From the NCBI GenBank assembly GCA_942490925.1, contig CALNYX010000017.1:682001-746000 (forward strand): a DNA stretch of 64,000 bases, read 5' to 3'. The position numbers and the translations under genes were made by a program. This document shows, piece after piece, positions 33,375 through 42,217 of the stretch; position 1 is the first letter of the stretch, and every line of letters begins with the position of its first letter. This DNA comes from CALNYX01 sp942490925. Its GTDB lineage: Bacteria; Chlamydiota; Chlamydiia; Chlamydiales; JAAKFR01. The notes under the pieces are model-generated. The model saw nothing but the letters and a program-made list of their open reading frames with translations, did not search any database and was not told the origin of the DNA.

Positions 33375-35519
33375 ATGAGTAAAGATAGTGTTAATTTAAA
33401 CATCAGTTATATGCCCCTCCAGGTAGCAATGCCTCTTGAGAGAACAGTTCTTCAGAAGAGCGGGACCTCTCTTGGCATGATCCTAGGTATTGGAGTCGTT
33501 GCAGTAGCAGCTCTGAGTTATTTTGGGCTGATTCCTCATTTTCAGCTCTCTGCCACCTATGCCCTCGCTGCTGGAGGAGGAGGCGCTACCCTCTTTCTTG
33601 GGAGCGCGATTTTGCTCTCCATCAAGCACTACGCCACCATGCCAGACGAGATCCAGAGACAAGCCGAGGGCGGCTCTCTTAAGCCCTATTACAAGGCAAA
33701 GGGTCTGCTCAAGGTGAAACATCACAAAAAAACCGTTTGGGACCTCGCCTTTGAGGCAAAGAACACAAAAGTTCTTAAGGAGCTCATTGGAAACACAAAA
33801 ATTAGCCGCTCTAAAATGATCAAAGCTTTCCATCGTTTCCCAGAGCTGAGAGAGGTTATTCTAAACAACACTCCTAAAATTGACTGGTATGAGCTTAGTA
33901 AAGATGCAAAACTCCCAGAAAAGCTCGATATTTTAGAAGCTCTTTACACTTTTGCGCCTGAAAAAATTTCAGCAGGCGCGGCCTTCAGGTTTTTTGAATC
34001 TACATTCCCAAATTTCTACACACACCAGGAACAAATCTTTCGAGTTGGAACTCTCATTGTTGAGAAAAAAAAGCTTTCTCAAGAGCATCTGAAATACATT
34101 TTTCTTTCTTTTAGCAGTCAGCGACTTAACAATTCTGCAATCCCTCTTTATCAAGCAACGCTTGCAAAATTGAAGTGTGATTTGGGAAATGTCAATATCA
34201 GTACTCGCAGATTTATCCTTGTGAAGCTTTCAAAATGTGTCGATAGAGCAAGCTTACAATCATTCATCGACAAGAATCCCACTATTTTTGACGGGATCAC
34301 AAAAAAAGAGCAATTGTTAGCTGAACTTGGTCTTGGTAAAAAAAGCTGGCGTTTGATTACGAGATCCTTGATCGATAGAGGGGTAATCCACCTCAACCGA
34401 CCTCGACAACGAAAGCAAGTTGTAGAAGGAGAGAGCGTCGATTTCAATGTGCCAAACGATATCTATATTAACTCAAAACAACGCGAAGTCTTTCATCGCT
34501 CTCTTCGTATTGCAAATCATTTACGGCAAACCCACTATGTCTTTGGACATGCCCAAACCTTTGGATACAGCATCTTAACAGACCTCTACACGCAAACAGA
34601 AGTCTCCTCAATCTCACGCGCCTTTCATCCACTCTCAGCGCGCTACCGTCGTCGATTCCGTTTACAAGAAGCGCCTTACTCCTCGATGGCTGACTTTGAC
34701 GCTGAAAATAAACGGATCTATCTAGATGATCGTCTACTCTGCGCAGGAGGCGATTTAAGAAGTGGGGCTGAGGCTGCTTCGCATCTCTATTATTTCTCCA
34801 ACAACATGAATGTAACAGGTTTCAAAAGAGGGCGTTACGAAATAGCAATTGCTCAATTAGTGCAAAATGCAGCTTTTAGAAAGGCCTTTACAGCTGAACT
34901 CTGGCATATTCAGAGCACCTATCGTTCAAACCGCTTCTATCTGATTGGTGTTCCCAAAGCGCGCGTCAAAGACCTTGTGGCCCCTTCTCACCAAGGTACT
35001 AAGAGATGCGATAACCCTCAAAAATGGGAGCGCCTCGAGCGTGAACAAGATCTTTCACAGCCAGCCCCAGGTCATCGATGTTGCGGTGGAAGTGCAACGC
35101 AATACCGTATCCTGATTTCTGCTCTCGACCGAGATCCAGACGCACAAGTCCATGCATTTGACACAACGCCAAATCAATCTGATTACCAAGAATATATGCA
35201 CCAACTTACCGCATGGGTTCGTGCCACTCAACGCCTTGAAGCAATCAACGAAAAGACCCCTGCTGAGTTGGTGGTTGATGCCTTTAGACGCCTCCCACTT
35301 GGTGAACATGTCGGAAAAAAACTGAAGCAGAAAACACAATTTATTGGAGCTCTAAGAGAAGTTCTTTTGTCTAATAAACAAGAGCTTATGAAATTTTCAA
35401 TAGATCTCACTGCAGCAAATGATGAACTTCCAAAGCAAGTCACGGACCTTTTAATAGAACTAAATATTATAACTATAGTAAAATCAGAATCACAACTAAA
35501 ATGTAAAAAAGAGTCATAA
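33375..35519 (+). CDS. Large Inc-like protein, 714 aa
   Basis: Residues ~33-53 and ~58-83 form two hydrophobic helices separated by a short loop (GLIPHFQLS), with no signal peptide. This bilobed domain is typical of chlamydial Inc proteins inserted into the inclusion membrane. The remaining ~630 residues are soluble and would face the host cytosol. They contain a His/Cys-containing stretch (HRCCGGS, ~586) but no domain I recognise. A TAAAAT box ends 7 nt before the ATG. The macrodomain-like gene follows after 1 bp, so both are co-transcribed. An inner-membrane protein is the alternative. Confidence 0.7.
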   Translation: MSKDSVNLNISYMPLQVAMPLERTVLQKSGTSLGMILGIGVVAVAALSYFGLIPHFQLSATYALAAGGGGATLFLGSAILLSIKHYATMPDEIQRQAEGGSLKPYYKAKGLLKVKHHKKTVWDLAFEAKNTKVLKELIGNTKISRSKMIKAFHRFPELREVILNNTPKIDWYELSKDAKLPEKLDILEALYTFAPEKISAGAAFRFFESTFPNFYTHQEQIFRVGTLIVEKKKLSQEHLKYIFLSFSSQRLNNSAIPLYQATLAKLKCDLGNVNISTRRFILVKLSKCVDRASLQSFIDKNPTIFDGITKKEQLLAELGLGKKSWRLITRSLIDRGVIHLNRPRQRKQVVEGESVDFNVPNDIYINSKQREVFHRSLRIANHLRQTHYVFGHAQTFGYSILTDLYTQTEVSSISRAFHPLSARYRRRFRLQEAPYSSMADFDAENKRIYLDDRLLCAGGDLRSGAEAASHLYYFSNNMNVTGFKRGRYEIAIAQLVQNAAFRKAFTAELWHIQSTYRSNRFYLIGVPKARVKDLVAPSHQGTKRCDNPQKWERLEREQDLSQPAPGHRCCGGSATQYRILISALDRDPDAQVHAFDTTPNQSDYQEYMHQLTAWVRATQRLEAINEKTPAELVVDAFRRLPLGEHVGKKLKQKTQFIGALREVLLSNKQELMKFSIDLTAANDELPKQVTDLLIELNIITIVKSESQLKCKKES

Positions 35520-35520
35520 A

Positions 35521-36192
35521 ATGTCAGATAATATCATTAATGACGCTCGAGCACAACAACCATCACTCCATATCAATGATGGAACTTCTGTTGAACTTAA
35601 CGACAAAAACCGTGGGCTCCTTTTAGGAAATCGAGTGATCGTCTTTTGCCCTCCAACTCATGGACAAAAAGGTTCTCTTGAGAGTGCTTATGAGAAGATT
35701 TTTTCTCTTTTTGAGCAGAATGCCAAATCAGATGAAACCTTACTTGTTCCCTGCTTTAGCACAGACAAGGGTGGGATTGATATTAAAACAGCTGCAAAAA
35801 CGGCTGTTGCAGCTGCAAAAGCCTACTTAACAGAGCACTCTGACCGCAAGATCACATTCGTTACCTATACTGACGCAAGAGGACAAGAGAACTACCGAGC
35901 ATACGAAGCTGAGATTAAAGCTATTTCTGACGAAAACATAAAAGCGCATATGTCTGTTGAAGAGGGTGACATTGCGCAGATGAATGGAGAAGCACGTGTG
36001 CTTCCCATCCAAGAGAACTATGACCTTCAAATCTCTGGTCCAACAGCCAAAGCCATTGCCAAAGTGGCCTCTGAAAAAATAACCGGAGAGCCTCAAAAAA
36101 AACACGATACAACATTCTCAAAAATTGAAGGTGAGTACTCACCTAAAGACCTTTCTGATGACGACAAGTACATCAGTGATGAGGATCTTTAG
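35521..36192 (+). CDS. Protein with macrodomain-like motifs in permuted order, 223 aa
   Basis: Residues ~35-135 resemble the second half of a macro (ADP-ribose-binding) domain: GSLESAYEKIFSLFE, a PCFSTDKGG loop in place of PAISTGxxG, AAKTAVAAAKAYL, and strand KITFVTYTD. Residues ~148-185 then resemble the first half: VEEGDIAQMNGEARVLP and ISGPTAKAIAKVAS, cf. V.GDIT..DAIVN and GGGVA.AI. The usual NAAN is not present, so catalytic activity is doubtful. The acidic C-terminus ends in SDEDL. It lies directly after the Inc-like gene. Similarity is by eye and moderate. Confidence 0.55.
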   Translation: MSDNIINDARAQQPSLHINDGTSVELNDKNRGLLLGNRVIVFCPPTHGQKGSLESAYEKIFSLFEQNAKSDETLLVPCFSTDKGGIDIKTAAKTAVAAAKAYLTEHSDRKITFVTYTDARGQENYRAYEAEIKAISDENIKAHMSVEEGDIAQMNGEARVLPIQENYDLQISGPTAKAIAKVASEKITGEPQKKHDTTFSKIEGEYSPKDLSDDDKYISDEDL

Positions 36193-36225
36193 ACTTTATT
36201 TTTCTGATTTGCTATTACTTGTAGC

Positions 36226-36630
36226 ATGACTGAAGCTCAAGCACTTTCGCTCTACACCACAGCTGTTCCAGCTGGATTCCCGACGCAGGGTGATGCCCAT
36301 GAAGAGAACCTTGATCTCAACAGCTACATGGTTAAAAGACCAGCTGCCACCTTCTACTGCCGTGTAGAGGGAGATTCTATGAAGGATGCTGGGATCTTCC
36401 CTGGTGACATTTTGGTGGTCGATCGAAGCGTCGAGCCTAAAAGCGGTGCAATTGTCATTGCGGTTCTCAACGCAGAGCATACGGTCAAACGCGTTGAAAA
36501 AAGGGATGATGGCCTCTTTCTAGTCTCTGAAAATCCCAAGTATGCTCCGATAGCCATTCGCGAAGAGGATGAGTTGCTCATCTGGGGAGTTGTTACTGGA
36601 GTAGTGCGAAAATATGCTAGCTCTTGTTGA
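36226..36630 (+). CDS. umuD: UmuD-like S24 peptidase, 134 aa
   Basis: Self-cleaving subunit for translesion polymerase V. A likely cleavage site A16-G17 in VPAGFP, nucleophile S51 in VEGDSM, general base K88 in HTVKR, and PGDILVVDR between them. Normal length and order with umuC, overlapping it by 17 bp. I see no LexA box upstream, and no lexA or recA in the window; SOS control is therefore open. A TATTAC box lies 7 nt before the ATG. Confidence 0.92.
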   Translation: MTEAQALSLYTTAVPAGFPTQGDAHEENLDLNSYMVKRPAATFYCRVEGDSMKDAGIFPGDILVVDRSVEPKSGAIVIAVLNAEHTVKRVEKRDDGLFLVSENPKYAPIAIREEDELLIWGVVTGVVRKYASSC

Positions 36631-37813
36631 CTGCAACAATTTTTTTGTCTCCTGTGAGCGGATTTTCGAGCCTAAATTTGAAAAGTTGCCCGTTGCTGTT
36701 TTATCGAGTAATGATGGATGCATCATTGCGCGCTCTAATGAAGTGAAACAGCTCGGTATCCAGATGGGAGCCCCCTACTTCAAATACCGTGACCTCTTTT
36801 TACAACACGACATCAAGATCTTCTCATCCAACTTCAACCTCTATAGCGACATCTCTAGCCGTGTCATGAGCGTTTTAGAAGAGTTTTGTCCCAACTTGGA
36901 AATTTATTCCGTTGATGAGGCCTTTTTAGAACTTGAGTCTGTTGAAGAGGCTGAGAAGCTACGCAGGATCATTAGAAGGTGGATTGGGATTCCTGTGAGT
37001 ATCGGGATTGCACCAACCAAAACACTTGCCAAACTGGCGAGTAAAATCGCGAAAAAAACGGGTGTTTACGCGTTCGACGATCCCGATCCCATTTTGAAAA
37101 AGCTACCTGTCGATGCGATCTGGGGTGTTGGCAGACGGTGGAGCAAAAAGCTCAATGGTTGTGGCATTCACACTGCATTGGATTTCAAAAATGCTGACCC
37201 GCTCTGGATCAAAAAAAAGCTCTCAGTCATTGGTGAGCGCATGGTTTATGAACTCAATGGCACGCCCTGTCTCACCCTCGAAACAGCGCCACAAAATCGC
37301 CAGAGTCTTGTTGTCTCCCGCTCTTTTGGAGAAGATCTCAGTGAGCTACCAGAGTTGCAAGAGGCGTTGACACATCATGTCGCACGTGCTTGTGAAAAAT
37401 TGCGCTCTGAAAATCTCCATGCAAAACATTTGACTGTTTTTCTTCACGGACGAGAGATCTCTGCTCAGCTGCCAGCAATGCTTCCCTACTACACCAATCA
37501 CACAACGCATATTTTAAATGCGGCTGTTGAAAGCCTTGGTAAAATTTTCAAGCCTTGCCAGCGCTATACAAAAGTGGGTATCCAGCTTTGTGACTTCACT
37601 GAGAATGCACCTCAGGATCTGTTTGCGACTTATGATTATGAAAAGATGGAAGATTTTTCAACAACGTTGGATGCGATCAATCAGAAGTATGGCAAAAATG
37701 TTCTCAAGCCTGCAAGAGCGCTTGGCCAAGGAAAATGGCGTGTGCAGTCTGGCCATCAAAGCCAACAATTCACCACCAACTGGCAAGAGCTACTGCTTGT
37801 AAAAACAGATTAG
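36614..37813 (+). CDS. umuC: UmuC-like DNA polymerase V catalytic subunit, 399 aa
   Basis: Y-family translesion polymerase. N-terminal LALVDCNNFFVSCE with the first catalytic Asp, SSNDGCIIARS, the second acidic pair in YSVDEAFLEL, helix-hairpin-helix thumb GVGRRWSKKL, and the little-finger region (VSRSFGE..). The C-terminal part is slightly shorter than in E. coli UmuC (422). Cotranscribed with umuD and ended by the hairpin at 37822. Confidence 0.93.
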   Translation: MLALVDCNNFFVSCERIFEPKFEKLPVAVLSSNDGCIIARSNEVKQLGIQMGAPYFKYRDLFLQHDIKIFSSNFNLYSDISSRVMSVLEEFCPNLEIYSVDEAFLELESVEEAEKLRRIIRRWIGIPVSIGIAPTKTLAKLASKIAKKTGVYAFDDPDPILKKLPVDAIWGVGRRWSKKLNGCGIHTALDFKNADPLWIKKKLSVIGERMVYELNGTPCLTLETAPQNRQSLVVSRSFGEDLSELPELQEALTHHVARACEKLRSENLHAKHLTVFLHGREISAQLPAMLPYYTNHTTHILNAAVESLGKIFKPCQRYTKVGIQLCDFTENAPQDLFATYDYEKMEDFSTTLDAINQKYGKNVLKPARALGQGKWRVQSGHQSQQFTTNWQELLLVKTD

Positions 37814-37821
37814 AGCGTGTT

Positions 37822-37858
37822 CAAAACCTGCCCAATCGTGTCAACTGGGTAGGTTTTG
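37822..37858. terminator. Bidirectional terminator between umuC and radC
   Basis: CAAAACCTGCCCA and TGGGTAGGTTTTG form a 13-bp stem with one G-U pair and an 11-nt loop. The A/T runs at the stem base can serve both convergent genes. Confidence 0.65.
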
Positions 37859-37884
37859 TATAAAACAAAGCCTAGTACTCGACT

Positions 37885-38562
37885 CTAACTCTGAAAAGGA
37901 ATCAGGGTGCGCATAGAGACGAAACGAGAGGGTGTGAGAATGATGTGGTCATTAAGTGGGATGTCCATGAGGCGAGAAGCACGCAGGATGCGGCGCGTCT
38001 GCTCAAAATCTTGCTCTGAGGGAGTCGGATCCCCGCTTGGATGGTTATGCACCAAGATCAGACTCGCCGCTGCATAACGGATAGCTGGAGCAAACACCTC
38101 GCGAGGATGCACGAGCGTCTGATAAAGTGTACCTAATGAGATGACTTCAAATCGAATAGCGCACCCCTTTGCATCTTGCAAGATCACACCGAGTTTCTCT
38201 TGCCGTTCATTCTCGTAGTAGACTTTGACCCACTCATAGGCTGCCTTGGCTGTTTGAAGCTGACTCTTTTGTGGGATTTGTTCCTTGGCAAGTCGTGTTG
38301 CCAAGGTTAGCGCGGCTTTGAGCTGAATTGCTTTTGCATGTCCAATCCCCTTAATCAGGCAGAGGTCGCTAATGGTCGCTTCAGCAATCTGGCTGAGCGA
38401 GCCAAATTGTTTGAGCAATTGCTGAGCGAGTTGAAGCACTGAAATGCCTTGTGTACCACTACTCAGGATGATTGCAAGTAGCTCAACTGTTGAAACAGCA
38501 TCACTCCCCTGATATTCAAGACGTTCACGTGGCCTCTCAGCTGTTGGAAGCGACTTAATCAT
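37885..38562 (-). CDS. radC: RadC/MPN-domain protein
   Basis: UPF0758 protein. N-terminal helix-hairpin-helix (LCLIKGIGHAKAIQLKAA) followed by a JAB1/MPN metalloprotease-like domain with the zinc motif LVHNHPSGDPTPSEQD. Despite the name, a repair role is not proven in this family. It overlaps the end of hflX by 8 bp, so it is the last gene of the phnP-hflX-radC run. Confidence 0.93.
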   Translation of the reverse strand: MIKSLPTAERPRERLEYQGSDAVSTVELLAIILSSGTQGISVLQLAQQLLKQFGSLSQIAEATISDLCLIKGIGHAKAIQLKAALTLATRLAKEQIPQKSQLQTAKAAYEWVKVYYENERQEKLGVILQDAKGCAIRFEVISLGTLYQTLVHPREVFAPAIRYAAASLILVHNHPSGDPTPSEQDFEQTRRILRASRLMDIPLNDHIILTPSRFVSMRTLIPFQS

Positions 38563-39859
38563 CTAGATAGAGCTCAAAGCGATATAGAAGGGTAATGGGC
38601 ACATCTGCATGGATAAGCACGCAATCTTCTTCGTACTCTTCGAAAATCACATTTCCCTCGCGATGTAAAATTGAAACAAGAGCATACTCGCTTTGGGGAA
38701 TTTTCACACGGATGGTTTTGCGCCGTTTGGAAAGCTCTTTGACCATCATGTCGCCTAACTCATCGAGTCCCTCTCCTGTCTTGGCTGAAATGGGCACCGT
38801 TTTGGAATACTTAATCCGAAAACGACTAATCATGCTCTGATCGGTGCATTGATCGATTTTATTCAAGGCAGTGAGGACATTTTCCTGGTCGATATTGAGC
38901 TCTTGAAGCAGTTTGTAGGTTGTATCTGCCTGCTCTTCGGCCATGGGGTGAGAAACATCAATGAGATGAATCAAAATGTCATCATGCAGGGTTGCTTCAA
39001 GGGTGCTACGAAAAGCTGCCACAAGGGTGTGAGGCAGTTTTCGAATGAATCCAACAGTATCTGAAAGAAGGACTTCCTGGTTGTTTGGCAACATAAATTT
39101 ACGTGTGGTGGGGTCGAGCGTGGCAAAAAGTTTGTCTTCAATCAAAACGTCTGCTTGCGTTAAAGCATGGAGCAGTGTTGATTTTCCAGCGTTTGTATAG
39201 CCGATGATGGCAAAAGTTGGAATCCCTGAACGTCTTCTTTGCGCTGCTTGGGTCTGTCGATACTTCTTTACCTCTTGGATCTCTTCGGTAAGTTTTTGCA
39301 ACTTTTTGTTCAAAAGGCGTTTGTCAATCTCAAGCTGCTTCTCCCCCTCCCCTTTCAAAAAGCCGCCACCACTTGAGCTCTGTCTAGAAAAGTGGCTCCA
39401 GAGTCGTTTAAGGCGGGGAAATTCGTATTTGGTTTTGGCAAGCTCAACTTGCAAACGGGCCTCTTTTGTTTGGGCTCGTTGTGCAAAAATTTCCAAAATC
39501 AACTCGGCGCGATCCATCACAGGAACCTTGAGAAATTTTTCCAAGTTGCGCTGTTGAGCTGGAGAAATCTCTTCATCAAAAATCAAAAGATTTGCTCTGT
39601 TTTTTTCTAGTTGCTCACGCAGCTCTGCAAGCTTTCCCTCTTGCAAAAACGTCGCAGCATCAACTTTACGGATGGAACATGGCACTTTACCTATGGTTTC
39701 GACACCAAATGTATTAGCAAGCTCTTCGAGCTCAGCTAGGTGTTCTTCACAAACAGGTTTCAATGAGGTCCTGGAATAGACACCGACGAGCAATGCCTTG
39801 CTTGGCGAGCCCTCTTTGGCCTCAATCCCTTTCTCTTCGACGTACTCTTCTTCAATCAC
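38555..39859 (-). CDS. hflX: HflX GTPase
   Basis: Ribosome-splitting GTPase. An N-terminal glycine-poor domain is followed by the HflX linker SGGGFLKGEGEKQLEID with a coiled coil, then G1 GYTNAGKST, G3 LSDTVGFIRKLPH, G4 ALNKIDQC and the C-terminal domain. 434 aa, normal. It overlaps phnP by 4 bp and radC by 8 bp. The hflX-phnP pair also occurs in C. trachomatis (CT379-CT380) as I recall. Confidence 0.94.
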   Translation of the reverse strand: MIEEEYVEEKGIEAKEGSPSKALLVGVYSRTSLKPVCEEHLAELEELANTFGVETIGKVPCSIRKVDAATFLQEGKLAELREQLEKNRANLLIFDEEISPAQQRNLEKFLKVPVMDRAELILEIFAQRAQTKEARLQVELAKTKYEFPRLKRLWSHFSRQSSSGGGFLKGEGEKQLEIDKRLLNKKLQKLTEEIQEVKKYRQTQAAQRRRSGIPTFAIIGYTNAGKSTLLHALTQADVLIEDKLFATLDPTTRKFMLPNNQEVLLSDTVGFIRKLPHTLVAAFRSTLEATLHDDILIHLIDVSHPMAEEQADTTYKLLQELNIDQENVLTALNKIDQCTDQSMISRFRIKYSKTVPISAKTGEGLDELGDMMVKELSKRRKTIRVKIPQSEYALVSILHREGNVIFEEYEEDCVLIHADVPITLLYRFELYLDD

Positions 39860-40635
39860 GGTAGCTCTAGGGTTAAATTGTCATAGGATAGATGAAAGTT
39901 TGCAGGAAGCTTGGCGCTTGTCTGCTGATGGTCGACTTCATGCGCAATGTGCGTGAAGTAGGTCTGTTTGGCTCCCACTTTTGTGGAAAAGGCAATCGCC
40001 TCATCAATTGTCAGATGAACGGGTGAGGGTTCATGGCGCAGTGCGCTCATCACCAAAAGCTCTACACCAGACAAATCTTGATAGACACTATCGGGGAAGT
40101 TGCAAATATCTGACACATAGGCAAATTTTCCAAAGCGGTAGCCATTGACAGTTGTTCCACCTTGTTCATAGCTGATATATTGCAGTGGCACATCGCAAAA
40201 CTCGGTTGTCCCTCGGCTGTTTTCAAGCACTTGAAAATGGAGTTGGGCAGCTAAACTCACCCCTTCAGCTTTTTCAGCAAAAAGATAATCGTACCGCTTT
40301 TTGAGGGACTCCAATGTTTGCAGCGAAACAAGAACGGGAAGGACGGTGCGGTGGAGCATGTAAAAAGCGCGCAGCTCGTCGAGTCCTGAAACATGGTCAT
40401 AATGCGTATGTGTGAGCAATACACCATCGAGATGTTCTATTTGATGTGTAAGCGCTTGATAGCGAAAATCTGGTCCAGAATCAATGAGAAGGCGTTTTCC
40501 ATCGATATTCAAGAGTCCTGAAGGACGGAGTCGTTTGTTGTAGGGGTCATCAGACTTGCAAACAGGGCAGTTGCATCCCACCATTGGAATTCCTGTTGAT
40601 CCTCCCGAGCCTAAAAAGAGAAAGCTATTTTTCAT
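39856..40635 (-). CDS. phnP: PhnP-like metallo-beta-lactamase-fold phosphodiesterase
   Basis: Start MKNSFLFLGSGGSTGIP matches the family, and the ATG overlaps the upstream gene by 11 bp. Zinc motif LTHTHYDHVSG (HxHxDH) at ~residue 70, a CNCPVCKSD four-residue Cys cluster at ~23-29 typical of PhnP, IDSGPDFRYQ, and a C-terminal TYFTHIAHEVDH. It probably hydrolyses cyclic nucleotide-type phosphodiesters; no phosphonate operon is nearby, so the C-P lyase role is unlikely. Confidence 0.88.
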   Translation of the reverse strand: MKNSFLFLGSGGSTGIPMVGCNCPVCKSDDPYNKRLRPSGLLNIDGKRLLIDSGPDFRYQALTHQIEHLDGVLLTHTHYDHVSGLDELRAFYMLHRTVLPVLVSLQTLESLKKRYDYLFAEKAEGVSLAAQLHFQVLENSRGTTEFCDVPLQYISYEQGGTTVNGYRFGKFAYVSDICNFPDSVYQDLSGVELLVMSALRHEPSPVHLTIDEAIAFSTKVGAKQTYFTHIAHEVDHQQTSAKLPANFHLSYDNLTLELP

Positions 40636-41098
40636 TGTTGACCAGCTGTTGATAAATTCCATTTTTCTCAAAGTAGACCCACTGCTCCTCTCCATGTGAG
40701 ATACGAAACAGACTGCCCTGGAACTGCACTTGTAAAAAGAGTGAATCTTGTGGTGCCGTAATCGTCAGCGTTGAAGGGGTAATCAAGCGAAATTGGTTGA
40801 CTACCTCATCATTGAGCTCAGGAATGCTTCTCAAGGATGCAATCTCATCATAAAACATTTTGTAGCTCTCTAGACTGACAGCGTGGCGCCCCCAACCTTT
40901 GCCATTGGCATCGACCTGAACAAATTCGATTTTATATTTAAGATCTGCAAGTTTGTCTGGAGAGATGAGTAGTTCACTCGCTTTAAAGGTGCCTGATGCA
41001 CCAAAATAGAAAATAAGCCCAACAACCACAAGGGCAGCAACAACTACAGCGCTACCCATCAGAGTAATCAATCCACTCACTTCACCTTTTCTAGACAT
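40625..41098 (-). CDS. Membrane-anchored hypothetical protein, 157 aa
   Basis: One N-terminal membrane helix at ~11-33 (LITLMGSAVVVAALVVVGLIF) followed by a 120-residue domain probably in the periplasm, containing WGRHAVSLES and FRLITPSTLTI. First gene of the unit leading into phnP, hflX and radC. I do not recognise it. Confidence 0.75.
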   Translation of the reverse strand: MSRKGEVSGLITLMGSAVVVAALVVVGLIFYFGASGTFKASELLISPDKLADLKYKIEFVQVDANGKGWGRHAVSLESYKMFYDEIASLRSIPELNDEVVNQFRLITPSTLTITAPQDSLFLQVQFQGSLFRISHGEEQWVYFEKNGIYQQLVNNEK

Positions 41099-41146
41099 GA
41101 CGATCCTTATCAGTTATAAACGAATTTAACAGATGGGTGATAATAA

Positions 41147-42217
41147 ATGAAGGTTGCGATTTTAGGTGCTGGTTTTGCTGGCCTAGCAGTGAGCTGGTAT
41201 GTGACGCATTACACACTTGGCGCAGCGCATATCGATCTACTCGATCCCAATCCTATCGGGATGGGCGCTTCTCGTATTTCCCTTGGCCTACTCAATCCCT
41301 ACATGGGAAAAAAGGCAACGCGAGCTTGGGAGTCGAATAACAGCCTACGTGAAACCCATCGTCTGATCACTGAATCTGCCAATACCCTCAATAGCCCGCT
41401 TGTCCTCAGCAAAGGGATCCTCCGCCCCGCAAGCTCTGATCAGCAGATCCTCGATTTCCAAAAATGTGCGGAAGAAAATCGAGATGTCCAATGGTGGGAC
41501 AAGAAACGGTGTGAGAAAAAAATCCCCGGTCTCCAACTCCCCGCTCACGGGGGCGGCATCTACATTGCCGATGGACTCACTGTGAATGTCGAGAAATACC
41601 TCGATGGACTGTGGCGCGCGTGCATGCGTCATGGAGCCAACTACCAAACACTCACCGTCTTGAAGAAAGATCAACTTGCCCCTTATGACCATGTTGTCAT
41701 TGCAATGGGTGCAAGCTCTCTCGATTTTGAAATTCTGCAGCAACTCCCGATGAGTCGTGTAAAAGGACAGATCATTCAGCTCCAATGGCCCGACACCTTA
41801 GCTCCACTTCCGATGAGTCTTTCGGGGCGTGGGCAAATCGTGATGGCGCCTGATCGAAAAAGCTGTTTTGTTGGCTCGACCTATGAACGGGATTTCACCG
41901 ATCTCAACACAGACCCTGAATATGCCCGCGCAGAAATTTTGGGGAAAGTTGCCCCCTATTTCCCAGCTCTAGAGCAGATGCCTATGCTTGGTTGCCAAGC
42001 GCGCCTGCGTGGGACAACCAAGAGTCGCCTGCCCCTTGTTGGCAAGCTAAATGAAAAGATCTGGTTCATCACAGGACTTGGTTCAAAAGGACTTTTCTAC
42101 CATGGCTGGGCTGCTAAGCAGCTTGCACAGGCAATGCTTATGAATGATACGTCGTATGTTCTTGAAGAGCTGTTTTGTCCGATGCCAGAATTCGGTGCAC
42201 CTCCACAGCAAAGTTGA
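41147..42217 (+). CDS. FAD-dependent oxidoreductase (DAO family), 356 aa
   Basis: N-terminal Rossmann motif VAILGAGFAGLAVSWY, then GMGASRISLGLLNPYMG, and a C-terminal FAD/substrate block CQARLRGTTKSRLPLVG with GLGSKGLFYHGW. The pattern 'GLLNPxxG' and the closing GLGSKG resemble the FAD domain of MnmC as well as D-amino acid dehydrogenases. C. trachomatis has a similar protein beside mdhC. The substrate is not decided. The 3' end overlaps a convergent membrane protein gene by 80 bp. Confidence 0.8.
   Translation: MKVAILGAGFAGLAVSWYVTHYTLGAAHIDLLDPNPIGMGASRISLGLLNPYMGKKATRAWESNNSLRETHRLITESANTLNSPLVLSKGILRPASSDQQILDFQKCAEENRDVQWWDKKRCEKKIPGLQLPAHGGGIYIADGLTVNVEKYLDGLWRACMRHGANYQTLTVLKKDQLAPYDHVVIAMGASSLDFEILQQLPMSRVKGQIIQLQWPDTLAPLPMSLSGRGQIVMAPDRKSCFVGSTYERDFTDLNTDPEYARAEILGKVAPYFPALEQMPMLGCQARLRGTTKSRLPLVGKLNEKIWFITGLGSKGLFYHGWAAKQLAQAMLMNDTSYVLEELFCPMPEFGAPPQQS

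Noticed and set aside
36193..36225. SOS operator upstream of umuD
   Set aside because: No CTGT-N8-ACAG or GAAC-N4-GTTC type palindrome.
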